This document shows, piece by piece, positions 5,904 through 13,994 of a stretch of DNA of 32,715 bases. Both the position numbers and the translations under genes were made by a program. The stretch is from Terriglobia bacterium (GTDB taxonomy: Bacteria; Acidobacteriota; Terriglobia; Bryobacterales; Bryobacteraceae). The stretch covers positions 1-32,715 of the forward strand of contig JAIQFL010000101.1 in assembly GCA_020073365.1 (NCBI GenBank), in the 5' to 3' direction. Position 1 is the stretch's first letter; each line of letters begins with the position of its first letter. The notes below the pieces were generated by a model. That model made no database searches. It saw only the letters and a list, made by a program, of their open reading frames with translations, and had not been told where the DNA came from.

Positions 5904-8627
5904 CTATATCGGATTCCCGTTGGCGTCGAGGAACTTCACCTCTCCCAATCCGAGTTGGCGGATCGGCGCCTCGATCTTGGCGCGATCTCCGACCACCACC
6001 CACACCAGATTGTCGGGGCGGATCGTCGATTTCGCGGCATCGGTCACCGCCGGCACATCCAGTGACCGGACTTTCCGCGCAAAGGTCTCGTAGTAATCGT
6101 CCGGCAACCCGAACTGCACCTGTTCCAGAATCGAATCTCCCACGGCGTCGACCGTTTCGCGCGACCCGGGAAGGCTCAGCGTCATAGTGTTCTGCGCCCG
6201 CTTTAGTTCCCCGGCTGTCGGCGGGCGGTCGTTGGCGATGCCATGGAACTCCTTGTTCAACTCGGCTAGAGACTCTTTCGTCTTGTCCGACTGCACCGGA
6301 GCGTATGCCAGGAAGGGCTGCTGTCCGCGCGCGCCGAACAAGACAGTTACCGCCCCGTACGACCAGTGTTTATCCTCGCGAAGGTTCATGTTGATGCGCG
6401 CGCTGAAATCGGACCCGAAAATCGAGTTCAGGGTTTCGAGAGCGATCTCGTCCGGGCTGTTGCGCGGTGGCGCTACCTGGCCAACCAGGATGTCCGACTG
6501 AAGCGCGCCGGGCCGATCCATGATGTACACCACGGGCTTGGCCGGAAATTGCACGCGGCTGATGTTCTTCCCCGGAACCTCCCGTCTTGCCCAGCCGGCA
6601 AAAAGCTTTTCGAGTTTCGGCGTAATCTCCGCCATGGTTGTGTCCCCCACCACGACGAGCGTGCCGTTATTGGGACGGAACCAGGTCTGGTGAAACTTCA
6701 CCAGGTCCTCGCGGGTGAGCTTGGCTACCGACTCCTCCGTTCCGGAGCCGGTCAGGGAATTCCCGTAAGAGTGTCCCTTTCCGTATAGCAATGCCGGCAA
6801 CACGCGGAGGGCCATCTGGATGCCAGTGACCTTCTCGCGCTGAATGGCGGCGATCTGCAGCTTCTGTTGCCGCGCGAAGTCCTCCTGCGGGAAAGAGGGG
6901 TTAAGAATCACATCGGCATACAGCGCCAGGGAGGGATCCAGTTTGGCCTTGAGAGCGGAGAGCCGGACCGTCGACTCGTCGAGATTCGAGAACGCGCTTA
7001 ACTGCGCGCCGAGCGTTCCCTGCTCGTCGCTGATCTCGAGAGCCGTACGGCTCTTGGTGCCGCCTGTCAGCAGAGCCGCGGTGGCCTGGCCGGTTCCGGG
7101 CAAAACGGATTGGTCCGCGGCATAACCCGCATCGAACGCCAGCCAGAAATTCACGATCGGAGTTTCATGCCGTTCCGCCAGCACCACCTTCATCCCGTTG
7201 GCGAGCGTGGAATGCTGTAGCTTCGGCAGCCGCAATTCCGGAAACGCGCCCAATTCGGGCGTCTTCGAGCGATCCGCCCCGGTCTTGGCGGTCTCGTATT
7301 TCGGGTACGGATGGACTTCGAGAACATAGACTCCGTCCGACAGCCAGCGTCTTCCGGTGGACCGAAGGTCTTCCGGAGTTGCGCTTTCGATACGCTTGAG
7401 ACTGTCCTTATAAGCGTCGGGGCTGCCCCGGTAGATCTGGTTGCTGGCTAGCAAATCCGATTTTCCTCCGAACCCACCGACCCGCTCGATGCCGCGCAAG
7501 AACCCGGCCAGTCTCTGATTCTTCACGCGTTCCAGTTCCTGAGCAGTCGGTCCACCCTCCAGTAGACGCGCCAGTTCCTCGTCGATCGCCTTCTCCACCT
7601 TGGTCAGATCGTCGCCCGGACGGGCCGTTGACTGAATCTGGAATTGGCCTCCAATCTCCTGGGCCGAATTGAAAGCGCTGACGCCGGTAGCGATCTGGTC
7701 GTCGTAGACCAGTCGCTTATAAAGCCGGGAGCTCTTGCCCTGCGTGAGCACCCCGGCGAGCAGGTTCAGGTAATCGGCGTCCGGCGAGCCGTTTTGCGGA
7801 ACGTTCCAGACCTTGTAGATTCGCGCTTGTGGAACGCGATCCTGAGCTGCCTGGCGGTGAACGCCGGTCATCTTCGCAATCCAGACACGGTTAGCGGCGA
7901 TGGGCGGACCGGCGGGAATATCGCCGAAGTACTTCTCTACCTTTTGTCGTGCTGTGTCCGCGTCAATGTCGCCGGCAACGGAGAGAACCGCGTTGGACGG
8001 TCCGTAATAGGTCCTGAACCACTCCTGGACGTCGCTCATCGAAGCTGCACTCAGGTCATCCATGGATCCGATCACGGTCCACGAGTACGGATGGCCCGCC
8101 GGGTACGTAGCCTTGGTGATCAACTCATAAGCCAGGCCATAGGGCTGGTTTTCACCCTGGCGCTTCTCGTTCTGAACAACGCCTCTCTGAAGATCGAGTG
8201 TCTTCTGGTCGATCGCCCCCAGCAGATGTCCCATGCGATCCGACTCCAGCCAGAGCGTGTAGTCCAGAGCCGAAACAGGCACATTCTCAAAGTAGTTCGT
8301 TCGATCGGAATTGGTGGTGCCGTTCAGGTCGGTCGCTCCGATAGGCTCCAGGGCCTCGATGTACCGCTGCTGGTGGTGTTCGCTCCCGCCGAACATCAGA
8401 TGCTCGAATAGATGTGCAAACCCGGTCTTCCCGGGCCGCTCGTTCTTCGATCCGACGTGGTACCAGATGTTGACAGCGACAATGGGTGCCTTGTGGTCTT
8501 CGTGTACGATCAAGGTCAGCCCATTCTTCAGGACAAATTTCCGGTAGGCAACATCCACGGTGCCCACCTGTGCGTACATCGCCGAAGAGGCGACGAAGAA
8601 TAACGCGGCAACAAGCTTCGTGCGCAT
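5904..8627 (-). CDS. M16 family zinc metallopeptidase, two-domain, secreted
   Basis: A 907-residue pitrilysin/insulinase-family protease. Residues 1-19 form a signal peptide ending in SSAMYAQ, placing it in the periplasm or outside. The inverted zinc motif HLFEH (H72, E75, H76) and a downstream glutamate in VVQNEKRQ (E154) complete the metal site. Two M16 core halves follow in tandem: about 25-460 with the active site, and about 475-900, beginning LPKLQHSTLANGMKVVLAER and lacking HxxEH, as is usual for the non-catalytic half. It probably degrades peptides in a closed chamber. The ATG at 8627 has AGGTGA seven bases upstream and a strong promoter beyond. No neighbour is co-transcribed with it. 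Confidence 0.95.
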   Translation of the reverse strand: MRTKLVAALFFVASSAMYAQVGTVDVAYRKFVLKNGLTLIVHEDHKAPIVAVNIWYHVGSKNERPGKTGFAHLFEHLMFGGSEHHQQRYIEALEPIGATDLNGTTNSDRTNYFENVPVSALDYTLWLESDRMGHLLGAIDQKTLDLQRGVVQNEKRQGENQPYGLAYELITKATYPAGHPYSWTVIGSMDDLSAASMSDVQEWFRTYYGPSNAVLSVAGDIDADTARQKVEKYFGDIPAGPPIAANRVWIAKMTGVHRQAAQDRVPQARIYKVWNVPQNGSPDADYLNLLAGVLTQGKSSRLYKRLVYDDQIATGVSAFNSAQEIGGQFQIQSTARPGDDLTKVEKAIDEELARLLEGGPTAQELERVKNQRLAGFLRGIERVGGFGGKSDLLASNQIYRGSPDAYKDSLKRIESATPEDLRSTGRRWLSDGVYVLEVHPYPKYETAKTGADRSKTPELGAFPELRLPKLQHSTLANGMKVVLAERHETPIVNFWLAFDAGYAADQSVLPGTGQATAALLTGGTKSRTALEISDEQGTLGAQLSAFSNLDESTVRLSALKAKLDPSLALYADVILNPSFPQEDFARQQKLQIAAIQREKVTGIQMALRVLPALLYGKGHSYGNSLTGSGTEESVAKLTREDLVKFHQTWFRPNNGTLVVVGDTTMAEITPKLEKLFAGWARREVPGKNISRVQFPAKPVVYIMDRPGALQSDILVGQVAPPRNSPDEIALETLNSIFGSDFSARINMNLREDKHWSYGAVTVLFGARGQQPFLAYAPVQSDKTKESLAELNKEFHGIANDRPPTAGELKRAQNTMTLSLPGSRETVDAVGDSILEQVQFGLPDDYYETFARKVRSLDVPAVTDAAKSTIRPDNLVWVVVGDRAKIEAPIRQLGLGEVKFLDANGNPI

Positions 8628-8648
8628 GCGATCTTCACCTCAGCTCCG

Positions 8649-8677
8649 AGTATAGGGTCGGGAAAACTGAGGGTCAA
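8649..8677 (-). promoter_or_regulatory. Sigma-70-type promoter of the M16 protease gene
   Basis: On the minus strand, TTGACC (8672-8677) and TATACT (8649-8654) are exactly 17 bp apart, each matching 5 of 6 consensus bases. The predicted start near 8642 leaves a short leader containing the Shine-Dalgarno at 8635-8640. This is the best promoter match in the window. Confidence 0.7.
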
Positions 8678-8886
8678 GGACGTCGAACTCGCGCTGGCCG
8701 CAAGGCTGATCCGCGCGGGCCTGCCGTTGTACCTGACCGAAATGGCGCCCTGCTTCCGGCCATCGCCGCAATGGCCGCGGGCACGCCCAGCGGATTCCCG
8801 CAGCAAACCCGGAGGCCCGTGTCGCCCGTGTCGGAAAACCTGAACGCGCGGTGAGTTTGGCATGAGATAATTCGATCAGGTCTGTC

Positions 8887-9453
8887 GTGGAAGTCTTCGT
8901 CAATACATTCTTCGAGAAGCGCGTGCAGCAGCTCTTTGAACTGGCAGACCGCGTGGAGAAGGCCTTTTCCTCCGCGGGACTCGACTACCGTGTAGTCGGG
9001 GGATTGGCGGCATATCTTTATGTGGAGGAGGCGGAGCCGGATGCCGGACGCCTGACCAAAGACATCGACATCGCGGTCCGCCGTGAGGATCTGCCCAAGA
9101 TCGCGGAGGCGGTCGAGCCCTACGGACTGCAATACCGCCACGTGGCCGGCATCGATATGCTCGTACAGGCCGGTGCGCCATCGGCCCGCAGAGCGGTGCA
9201 CCTGATCTTCACGGGCGAGAAGGTGCGGCCGGAATACCTGGAGGCCACTCCGGAACTGGGGGTGTGTCGAACCATTCGCGAGGTTCGGGTCATCCCGCTG
9301 GCCGATTTGGTCCGCATGAAGCTGACCAGCTTTCGGGCCAAAGACGAAGCCCACGTGAAGGACCTCGATGAAGCCGGACTCATCACGCCGGAGATGGAAG
9401 CCGGGCTCTCTCCGGTCCTGCGTGAACGCTTGGCTCAGGCTCGCGATCGGTAG
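8887..9453 (+). CDS. Minimal nucleotidyltransferase-fold protein (AbiEii-like)
   Basis: A 188-residue protein with the nucleotidyltransferase signature: DYRVVGGLAAYLY (GG at 38-39) followed by RLTKDIDIAV, where D59 and D61 form the DxD metal pair. The later IPLADLVRMKLTSFRAKDEA resembles the C-terminal helix of AbiEii/DUF6036-type proteins. These are often toxins of type IV toxin-antitoxin systems or solitary nucleotide transferases. No antitoxin partner is adjacent, so a stand-alone role is as likely. It begins with GTG at 8887 behind AGGT (8877-8880), and GATAAT at 8866-8871 is a possible -10. It is convergent with the isomerase gene. Confidence 0.78.
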   Translation: MEVFVNTFFEKRVQQLFELADRVEKAFSSAGLDYRVVGGLAAYLYVEEAEPDAGRLTKDIDIAVRREDLPKIAEAVEPYGLQYRHVAGIDMLVQAGAPSARRAVHLIFTGEKVRPEYLEATPELGVCRTIREVRVIPLADLVRMKLTSFRAKDEAHVKDLDEAGLITPEMEAGLSPVLRERLAQARDR

Positions 9454-9492
9454 AGGGCTTACCAGAGAAACCGGCGATGTCCCGTTGACCGG

Positions 9493-10374
9493 CTAACGCC
9501 GGCTGACAGACGACGAAAGGCGATCGTCTGCCCCACCGCTCAGCCTCCGAATCAACGCCACCCCTTCCCGGATGTCCCGCAGCCGCTCCGCCTGGTCTTC
9601 GGCCTCCCGTTCCACATTCAACGGGCCGCGAAAACCGGACGCCGCGACCGCTCCCACGAACCGCTCCACCCCCACAGACCCCTGGCCCAGCGGCCGCTCC
9701 ACGCCCAGGGCATCGGGCGCGGCTTTGTCAGGCCAACCCGGCGGCCAATCGCCATCCTTGGCGTGCACCGAGATCACCCACGGAGCCAGTGTTCGCCATG
9801 CTTCGATGGGATCGCCGGTGCCATACAGGATCATGTTCGCCGGGTCGAAGTTGATTCGTAGATTCGGCCGGCCCACGTCCCGGATGAACCGCAGCAGCAC
9901 GGCCGCCGGCTCCTGCCCCGTTTCCAGCGCAAACACCTGCTGGTGCCGGGCGGCGTGATCGCACACCCTGCGCACCATCTCCCGTACAGCCACGTAATCG
10001 GCATCGGTGGAGTCCTCCGGCACGAAGCCAATGTGGCACGCGACGCTCCACACTCCCAGCCGAGAGGCAAAATCGCTCACCTCATATGTCCGCCGCTCGC
10101 GCTCATCGCGCGTGGCTGGCGGAATGAACCCCACGGTGCGCTCCACGGCGGGCTTGTCGGCGTAGCTCTCGCCATCGTAGGCCGCGAAGACCGTAACCAG
10201 CGCGAACGCTTCACGGTCCAGATCCGACTTCCAGGCTTCGCCGGCGGCGGTCAGATCCAGGCCGCCTGGAATTCCCAATTGCCCGCAGCGCACCCCCAGC
10301 GCTTTGATTTCGGCCAGCGTATCGCGTCCCGCCCAAAACATCACCCCCGGTTCGAGCGGTTCTAAATCCGGCAT
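9493..10374 (-). CDS. Sugar phosphate isomerase/epimerase (xylose-isomerase-like TIM barrel)
   Basis: A 293-residue TIM barrel of the AP-endonuclease-2/xylose-isomerase-like superfamily. Likely metal-binding residues lie in FALETGQEP, RINFDPANM, ISVHAKDGDW and LNVEREAED, the usual order of E, D, H and E ligands. It probably isomerises or epimerises a keto-sugar or inositol derivative in the cytosol. The ATG at 10374 lies inside the end of the upstream dehydrogenase gene (13-bp overlap) behind GGAGGAAG, so the two are translationally coupled. This fits sugar oxidation followed by isomerisation. The final residues (SSSVSRR) are encoded within a dispersed palindrome, so the C-terminal tail may be an acquired extension. 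Confidence 0.88.
   Translation of the reverse strand: MPDLEPLEPGVMFWAGRDTLAEIKALGVRCGQLGIPGGLDLTAAGEAWKSDLDREAFALVTVFAAYDGESYADKPAVERTVGFIPPATRDERERRTYEVSDFASRLGVWSVACHIGFVPEDSTDADYVAVREMVRRVCDHAARHQQVFALETGQEPAAVLLRFIRDVGRPNLRINFDPANMILYGTGDPIEAWRTLAPWVISVHAKDGDWPPGWPDKAAPDALGVERPLGQGSVGVERFVGAVAASGFRGPLNVEREAEDQAERLRDIREGVALIRRLSGGADDRLSSSVSRR
9505..9532. repeat. Dispersed 28-bp palindrome, second copy
   Basis: These 28 bases match the reverse complement of 953-980 at 25 positions. CAGACGA (9507-9513) pairs with TCGTCTG (9524-9530). The copy lies 51 bp after the end of the plus-strand nucleotidyltransferase gene and inside the last codons of the convergent isomerase gene, where it could end transcription from either side. 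Confidence 0.6.
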
Positions 10375-11378
10375 ACTATCTTCCTCCCGCTGCGGTTGCG
10401 CGCCTCCAGCAACAGCAGCATCAGTTTTACTGCATCCGCCGATTCGCGTGGCGGGCACAACTCGGGCGGCCGCCCGCTGCGGCAACATTCGATGAAATAC
10501 TCGATCTCGGAGGCATACCCGTCGCGCTCGCCTCCGTCGAGCGGCTTCTCGGACCCGTCCGGACTGTAGAGCGTCGGTGCTCGCCCGTTCGAGCTGTAGT
10601 CGATGGTCCCGTCCTCCAGCGTCACCGTGTATTCCATCGAAAACGGATACGCCCCCGGATGGTGCCAGCCGCCGGTGATGGACACCACCCCTCCGTCCGC
10701 ATAGAAGAGCTGGGCATCGATGCAGTCGATCCCCGCAGCCGGTTCGCTATATCCCGTGGCGCACACGGCTTCGGGCATTCCGAAAAGGTGCAGGCACATA
10801 TCCGCATCGTGGATGAGCAGGTCGAAAACCCCCCCGCCGCTGCGGGCCGAATCCTGCAGCCAGCCGCTCCAGCCCGGCGCCGCGCAACGCCGCCGGAACA
10901 TCCCGAACCGCACGGGCCCCAGTTGCTGGCGCCCGACCGCCTGCTGTAAAGCGATGTAGGCCGGCATGAAGCGTAGAACATGGGCCGTCATGAGAATCCG
11001 CCGGGACCGGCTAGCTGCGCCCAACATGTGGTCCACGGCGAAACCATCGAGGGCCATGGGCTTCTCCACCAGCACATGTTTGCCCGCCCGCAACGCTTCC
11101 ACCGCCACCGCTTCGTGCAGATCGGTTGGGAGACAGATATCGATGGCCTCCACCTCCGGGTCGGCCAACACGGCCTCGAGATTCCGGTGTTGGGTGACGC
11201 CCGAGAGGTCCACCTTCTCGCCGCCGCCGCCCAGGTTGCCGTGGACCGAGGTGAGGTCTCCCCCCAGCTTCTTCTCGTCCTGGCTATAGACCGCCACCAG
11301 CTCGGCGTCGCGGACACCGCGCATAGCCTTCAAATGCGTACTGCCCATGAAGCCCAGACCAAGCACCGCCAGTCTCAC
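10362..11378 (-). CDS. Gfo/Idh/MocA family NAD(P)-dependent oxidoreductase
   Basis: A 338-residue dehydrogenase. The N-terminal Rossmann fold opens LAVLGLGFMGSTHLKAM (GxGxxG-type loop) and contains the family's AGKHVLVEKPMAL block with the catalytic EKP lysine. The C-terminal alpha/beta domain carries GGGVFDLLIHDADMCLHLFG, holding the conserved aspartate/histidine region. It should oxidise or reduce a sugar or cyclitol hydroxyl with NAD(P). The GTG start at 11378 overlaps the stop of the upstream hydrolase gene as GTGA, with GGAGGTG just before it. Its own end overlaps the isomerase start. The three genes thus form a tight operon, plausibly for catabolising an unusual sugar. Confidence 0.93.
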   Translation of the reverse strand: MRLAVLGLGFMGSTHLKAMRGVRDAELVAVYSQDEKKLGGDLTSVHGNLGGGGEKVDLSGVTQHRNLEAVLADPEVEAIDICLPTDLHEAVAVEALRAGKHVLVEKPMALDGFAVDHMLGAASRSRRILMTAHVLRFMPAYIALQQAVGRQQLGPVRFGMFRRRCAAPGWSGWLQDSARSGGGVFDLLIHDADMCLHLFGMPEAVCATGYSEPAAGIDCIDAQLFYADGGVVSITGGWHHPGAYPFSMEYTVTLEDGTIDYSSNGRAPTLYSPDGSEKPLDGGERDGYASEIEYFIECCRSGRPPELCPPRESADAVKLMLLLLEARNRSGRKIVCRI

Positions 11379-12409
11379 CGCACCACCTCCAGATCGGTCC
11401 CGTAAATCGTTTCGCCGTCGAACCGCCCGCGGACTTCCTGCAAGATCTCGTCGGGCGTCTCTCCCATGAGTAGTTGATGATACAGCACCAGCTTGCGGGG
11501 CCGTACCTGGGCCCCCACGCGCCCCACGCCCGGTCCCGACGTGTGGAAGGCCGCATGATACCGCTGCCAGTCCGCCGTGCGCCGCGTCAACCCCTTCTCG
11601 GAATACACCTCGTGGATGAGGATGTCACAGCCCTTCGCCGCCCGGATGAGGCCCTCACTGTAAGTGGTGTCGCCCGAGATGACGATCGCCTTGTCCGGAG
11701 CTTCGAAACGGTAGCCGTAGGCGTGCTTCCATGTGCCGTGGTTCACCGCGAAGGCCACCACCCGCATGGCCCCATCGCGATAGATCTCGCCGGGCTTCAC
11801 GTCGTGCGCCTTCACCACATAGGCACGCGGCACGGAAGGTTCCAGACCGTGCAGCCGGATATCCATGTCCTGCCTCCACGCTTTCAGGACATGCGCCGTC
11901 ATGGCGCGCAGGCCGGGCGGGCCGTAGGCCTCGAACGGTTCCAGCCGCCCCGTCACCGCGGGGGTAAAGATCAGGTCCGGGTATCCCACGGTGTGGTCCG
12001 AGTGCAGGTGGGTGACGAAGACGCGGGTCAACTGCTCCATCTTCAGCCCTGCCTGTGCCGCGCGGAGCACCACACCCGGTCCGCAATCCACCAGGTACAC
12101 GCGATCTCCCGATACTATGGCCACCGCCGGTCCCATCCGCTGCGGATCGGGATTGGGATTGCCCGTGCCCAGCAGAATCACGTGCGTATCCGGCCCTGCG
12201 GGCTGCGCCGCAGGCTGGGGCGAGCTTGGCGCGATCCTCACCGGCGCCGCCGCCCCTGACGCACCTCCAGACACAACCCCCGAAACAGCCCTCGCCCCAA
12301 CCACCGACGCAACTCCAGGCACAGCCCCTGATATAGCCCCCGGCGCTGCGGCCTGCGCCCAGCCCGGCGCGAATGCTGCCGCGCACATCAGGAAAAGGGT
12401 CGTTCGCAT
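11375..12409 (-). CDS. Exported metallo-beta-lactamase-fold hydrolase
   Basis: A 344-residue protein with an N-terminal signal peptide (MRTTLFLMCAAAFAPGWAQA), then an Ala/Gly/Ser/Pro/Val-rich linker (about 21-72), then a metallo-beta-lactamase domain. The zinc motif is THLHSDHT (H134, H136, D138, H139), with further candidate ligands in NHGTWKHA, ISGDTTYSE and LIHEVY. The domain resembles the RNase Z/arylsulfatase-like branch rather than true beta-lactamases. It probably hydrolyses an ester or phosphodiester outside the cytoplasm. The ATG at 12409 is chosen because the signal peptide starts there; upstream codons in frame lie across the divergent gene. The linker DNA (about 12195-12350) is imperfectly repetitive. 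It heads the three-gene sugar operon. Confidence 0.87.
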   Translation of the reverse strand: MRTTLFLMCAAAFAPGWAQAAAPGAISGAVPGVASVVGARAVSGVVSGGASGAAAPVRIAPSSPQPAAQPAGPDTHVILLGTGNPNPDPQRMGPAVAIVSGDRVYLVDCGPGVVLRAAQAGLKMEQLTRVFVTHLHSDHTVGYPDLIFTPAVTGRLEPFEAYGPPGLRAMTAHVLKAWRQDMDIRLHGLEPSVPRAYVVKAHDVKPGEIYRDGAMRVVAFAVNHGTWKHAYGYRFEAPDKAIVISGDTTYSEGLIRAAKGCDILIHEVYSEKGLTRRTADWQRYHAAFHTSGPGVGRVGAQVRPRKLVLYHQLLMGETPDEILQEVRGRFDGETIYGTDLEVVR

Positions 12410-12440
12410 CCGGTCGTCTGCCTCATGGCACAATAATCGC

Positions 12441-13250
12441 ATGTCCAAACTGATGCGCAACGGCGTCTTGGCCTGTGCGGTACTATTCGCAGGCGGCGCG
12501 CGGGCAGCCGACAACCAATTGACCGCGACGGAAAAGTCCTCCGGGTGGCGCCTCCTGTTCAATGGCAAGACGTTTGCCGGATGGGAAGACCCCACCCGGA
12601 AATCGCCTCCTGGTGATTCGTTCACCATTGAAGATGGGTGTCTGAAATCCACGTCGCATCCGCGCATCGTCGAGGACCTCTTTACGAAAAACAGCTACGC
12701 GGATTTCGAGCTGCAATTCGATTGGAAGATCTCACCGGGAGGCAACAGCGGCGTGAAGTATCGGATTCAGGACCGCGTATTTCTGCTCGACGAGAAACTG
12801 CCCAGGTTCGAAGACCAGGTGAACGCCGCCATGAAGACCCCCCGTACCGATCGGCCGGGCAAGGGCCAGGAGTATGTGATTGGCTTCGAGTACCAGATCA
12901 CGGACAACTCCGCCAACTCGGATGCCAGCCGCAATGGCGCGCGCCACCAGGCTGCTGCTCTCTATGACATGTTCGCCGCGTCCAAAGACGTGACCCGTCC
13001 GGTAGGCGAATTCAATCATTCGCGCCTGTTGGTGAGGGGCAACCACGTGGAGCACTGGCTGAACGGCGAGAAGGTGGTGGAAGTCAGCCTGAAGGCCCCC
13101 GAAGTAGCGCAGAGCGTGGCTCACCGATGGGGCGAAGCGTCGCCGGTCTACAACCTGCTCGTGAACCAGCCCCGCAAGCGTTGCCAGATCTCGCTGCAAA
13201 ACCACGACGACGTAGCCTGGTTCAAGAACATCAAGATCCGCCGGTTATAG
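12441..13250 (+). CDS. DUF1080 / 3-keto-disaccharide hydrolase family protein
   Basis: A 269-residue secreted protein. A signal peptide (about 1-22, ending ARA) precedes a concanavalin-like beta-sandwich typical of DUF1080: WRLLFNGKTFAGWED, FELQFDWKISPGGNSGVKYR, HWLNGEKVVEVSL and the closing VAWFKNIKIRRL. Members act on 3-keto-glycosides or bind glycans. This fits the divergent dehydrogenase/isomerase operon, since keto-sugar chemistry would link them. The ATG at 12441 is used; ATG 12453 is an alternative and neither has a clear ribosome-binding site. An AATAAT at 12432-12437 could be a -10 for a near-leaderless mRNA. The last 127 bp recur at 16912-17038, and 20 bp overlap the convergent Lgt-like gene. 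Confidence 0.9.
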   Translation: MSKLMRNGVLACAVLFAGGARAADNQLTATEKSSGWRLLFNGKTFAGWEDPTRKSPPGDSFTIEDGCLKSTSHPRIVEDLFTKNSYADFELQFDWKISPGGNSGVKYRIQDRVFLLDEKLPRFEDQVNAAMKTPRTDRPGKGQEYVIGFEYQITDNSANSDASRNGARHQAAALYDMFAASKDVTRPVGEFNHSRLLVRGNHVEHWLNGEKVVEVSLKAPEVAQSVAHRWGEASPVYNLLVNQPRKRCQISLQNHDDVAWFKNIKIRRL

Positions 13251-13253
13251 GGC
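13127..13253 (+). repeat. Direct repeat, left copy (3' end of DUF1080 gene)
   Basis: These 127 bp match 16912-17038 at 123 positions, in the same orientation. The copy covers the last 41 codons and stop of the DUF1080 gene plus three bases. Three of the four differences between copies would be synonymous in the DUF1080 frame and one changes N to H, so the two copies diverged while under coding selection. Confidence 0.9.
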
Positions 13254-13974
13254 AGGCGGGACACCGTTGGCCTTCCCCCAGGCACGTAGACGGCGGCTGA
13301 ATCGCCCTGCTAGCTGATGCGCTTGTGGCCTCGCGAGACACGTACGTCCAGACGGACGCGAGAATGAGTAATCCGAATGAAACCCACTGGGATGTGCTAA
13401 GGCCATAAAATGAACCTCTCTCGTCGGCTCGCAGAAACTCGATAAAGAATCGGAATGTGGGATATGCGAACAGGTAGAGGCGCAGACCAGACATGAAGTG
13501 CCGTCGCTGGATGCAGGCTACCACCGCGGCAAGAACTAGCAAAAATGCAGCTTCGTAAAGTTGGGTTGGGTGCCGGAAATGCACGCCGAGAAGCCGGCCG
13601 TAGCAGCAGCCCGCGAAAAAGCAGCCGACTCGACCAATGCCGTGAGCAACCAAGAGCGGGACAACCGCGCAGTTGAGAGAGCGCAGAAGCTGATCGGGAG
13701 AGAGCCAACGCAGGCTGAGCAAAAGGAAGGCGGACCCGCCGCCGAGGAATCCGCCATAGTATGTGAACCCCGCGTAGCCGAGAGGCTGCCGTGTAACAAG
13801 GGCGTCGAACATGTGAGCCGCAAGCCATCCGGTCGCAGAGCACAATACGAAAAGAACGTAGGCCCGATCGCGGCTGTCGGAAGTTCGTCGCTCAAGGGCT
13901 TGGTCGAGCAGGAACAATCCGGCGATCAATCCGAGCCCATTAAGGACGTTGTAAGGTGAGAGCGTGTAAAACAC
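13231..13974 (-). CDS. Prolipoprotein diacylglyceryl transferase-like membrane protein
   Basis: An Lgt-family polytopic inner-membrane protein of about 247 residues. Family landmarks are FTYYGGFLGG, HGIGRVGCFFAGCCYGR, HPTQLYEA and RFFIEFLRADERG. Canonical Lgt transfers diacylglycerol to the lipobox cysteine of lipoproteins. Here the histidine of the HGG motif is Tyr (YYGG) and the GRIGN asparagine is Cys, as in the divergent GRxGCFxAGCCYG subgroup, so the substrate may differ. GTG 13974 avoids overlap with the upstream gene; ATG 14052 would add 26 residues but overlaps it by 58 bp, and neither has a good ribosome-binding site. The final codons read into the left direct repeat, so the C-terminus may be altered by the insertion. 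Confidence 0.82.
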   Translation of the reverse strand: MFYTLSPYNVLNGLGLIAGLFLLDQALERRTSDSRDRAYVLFVLCSATGWLAAHMFDALVTRQPLGYAGFTYYGGFLGGGSAFLLLSLRWLSPDQLLRSLNCAVVPLLVAHGIGRVGCFFAGCCYGRLLGVHFRHPTQLYEAAFLLVLAAVVACIQRRHFMSGLRLYLFAYPTFRFFIEFLRADERGSFYGLSTSQWVSFGLLILASVWTYVSREATSASASRAIQPPSTCLGEGQRCPACPITGGS

Positions 13975-13994
13975 GGATTTTAAGATCCGCGTGC

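Noticed and set aside
7644..8411. A 255-residue plus-strand frame within the M16 protease
   Set aside because: It is antisense to a gene with complete zinc motifs and a strong promoter.
8650..8886. Possible gene remnant between the protease and nucleotidyltransferase genes
   Set aside because: Short helical-looking readings such as VKDVELALAARLIRAGLPLY occur, but no continuous frame or family match; insufficient evidence.
11991..12440. Extension of the DUF1080 frame upstream to 11991
   Set aside because: The frame is open by chance opposite the MBL-fold gene; the signal peptide begins at ATG 12441.
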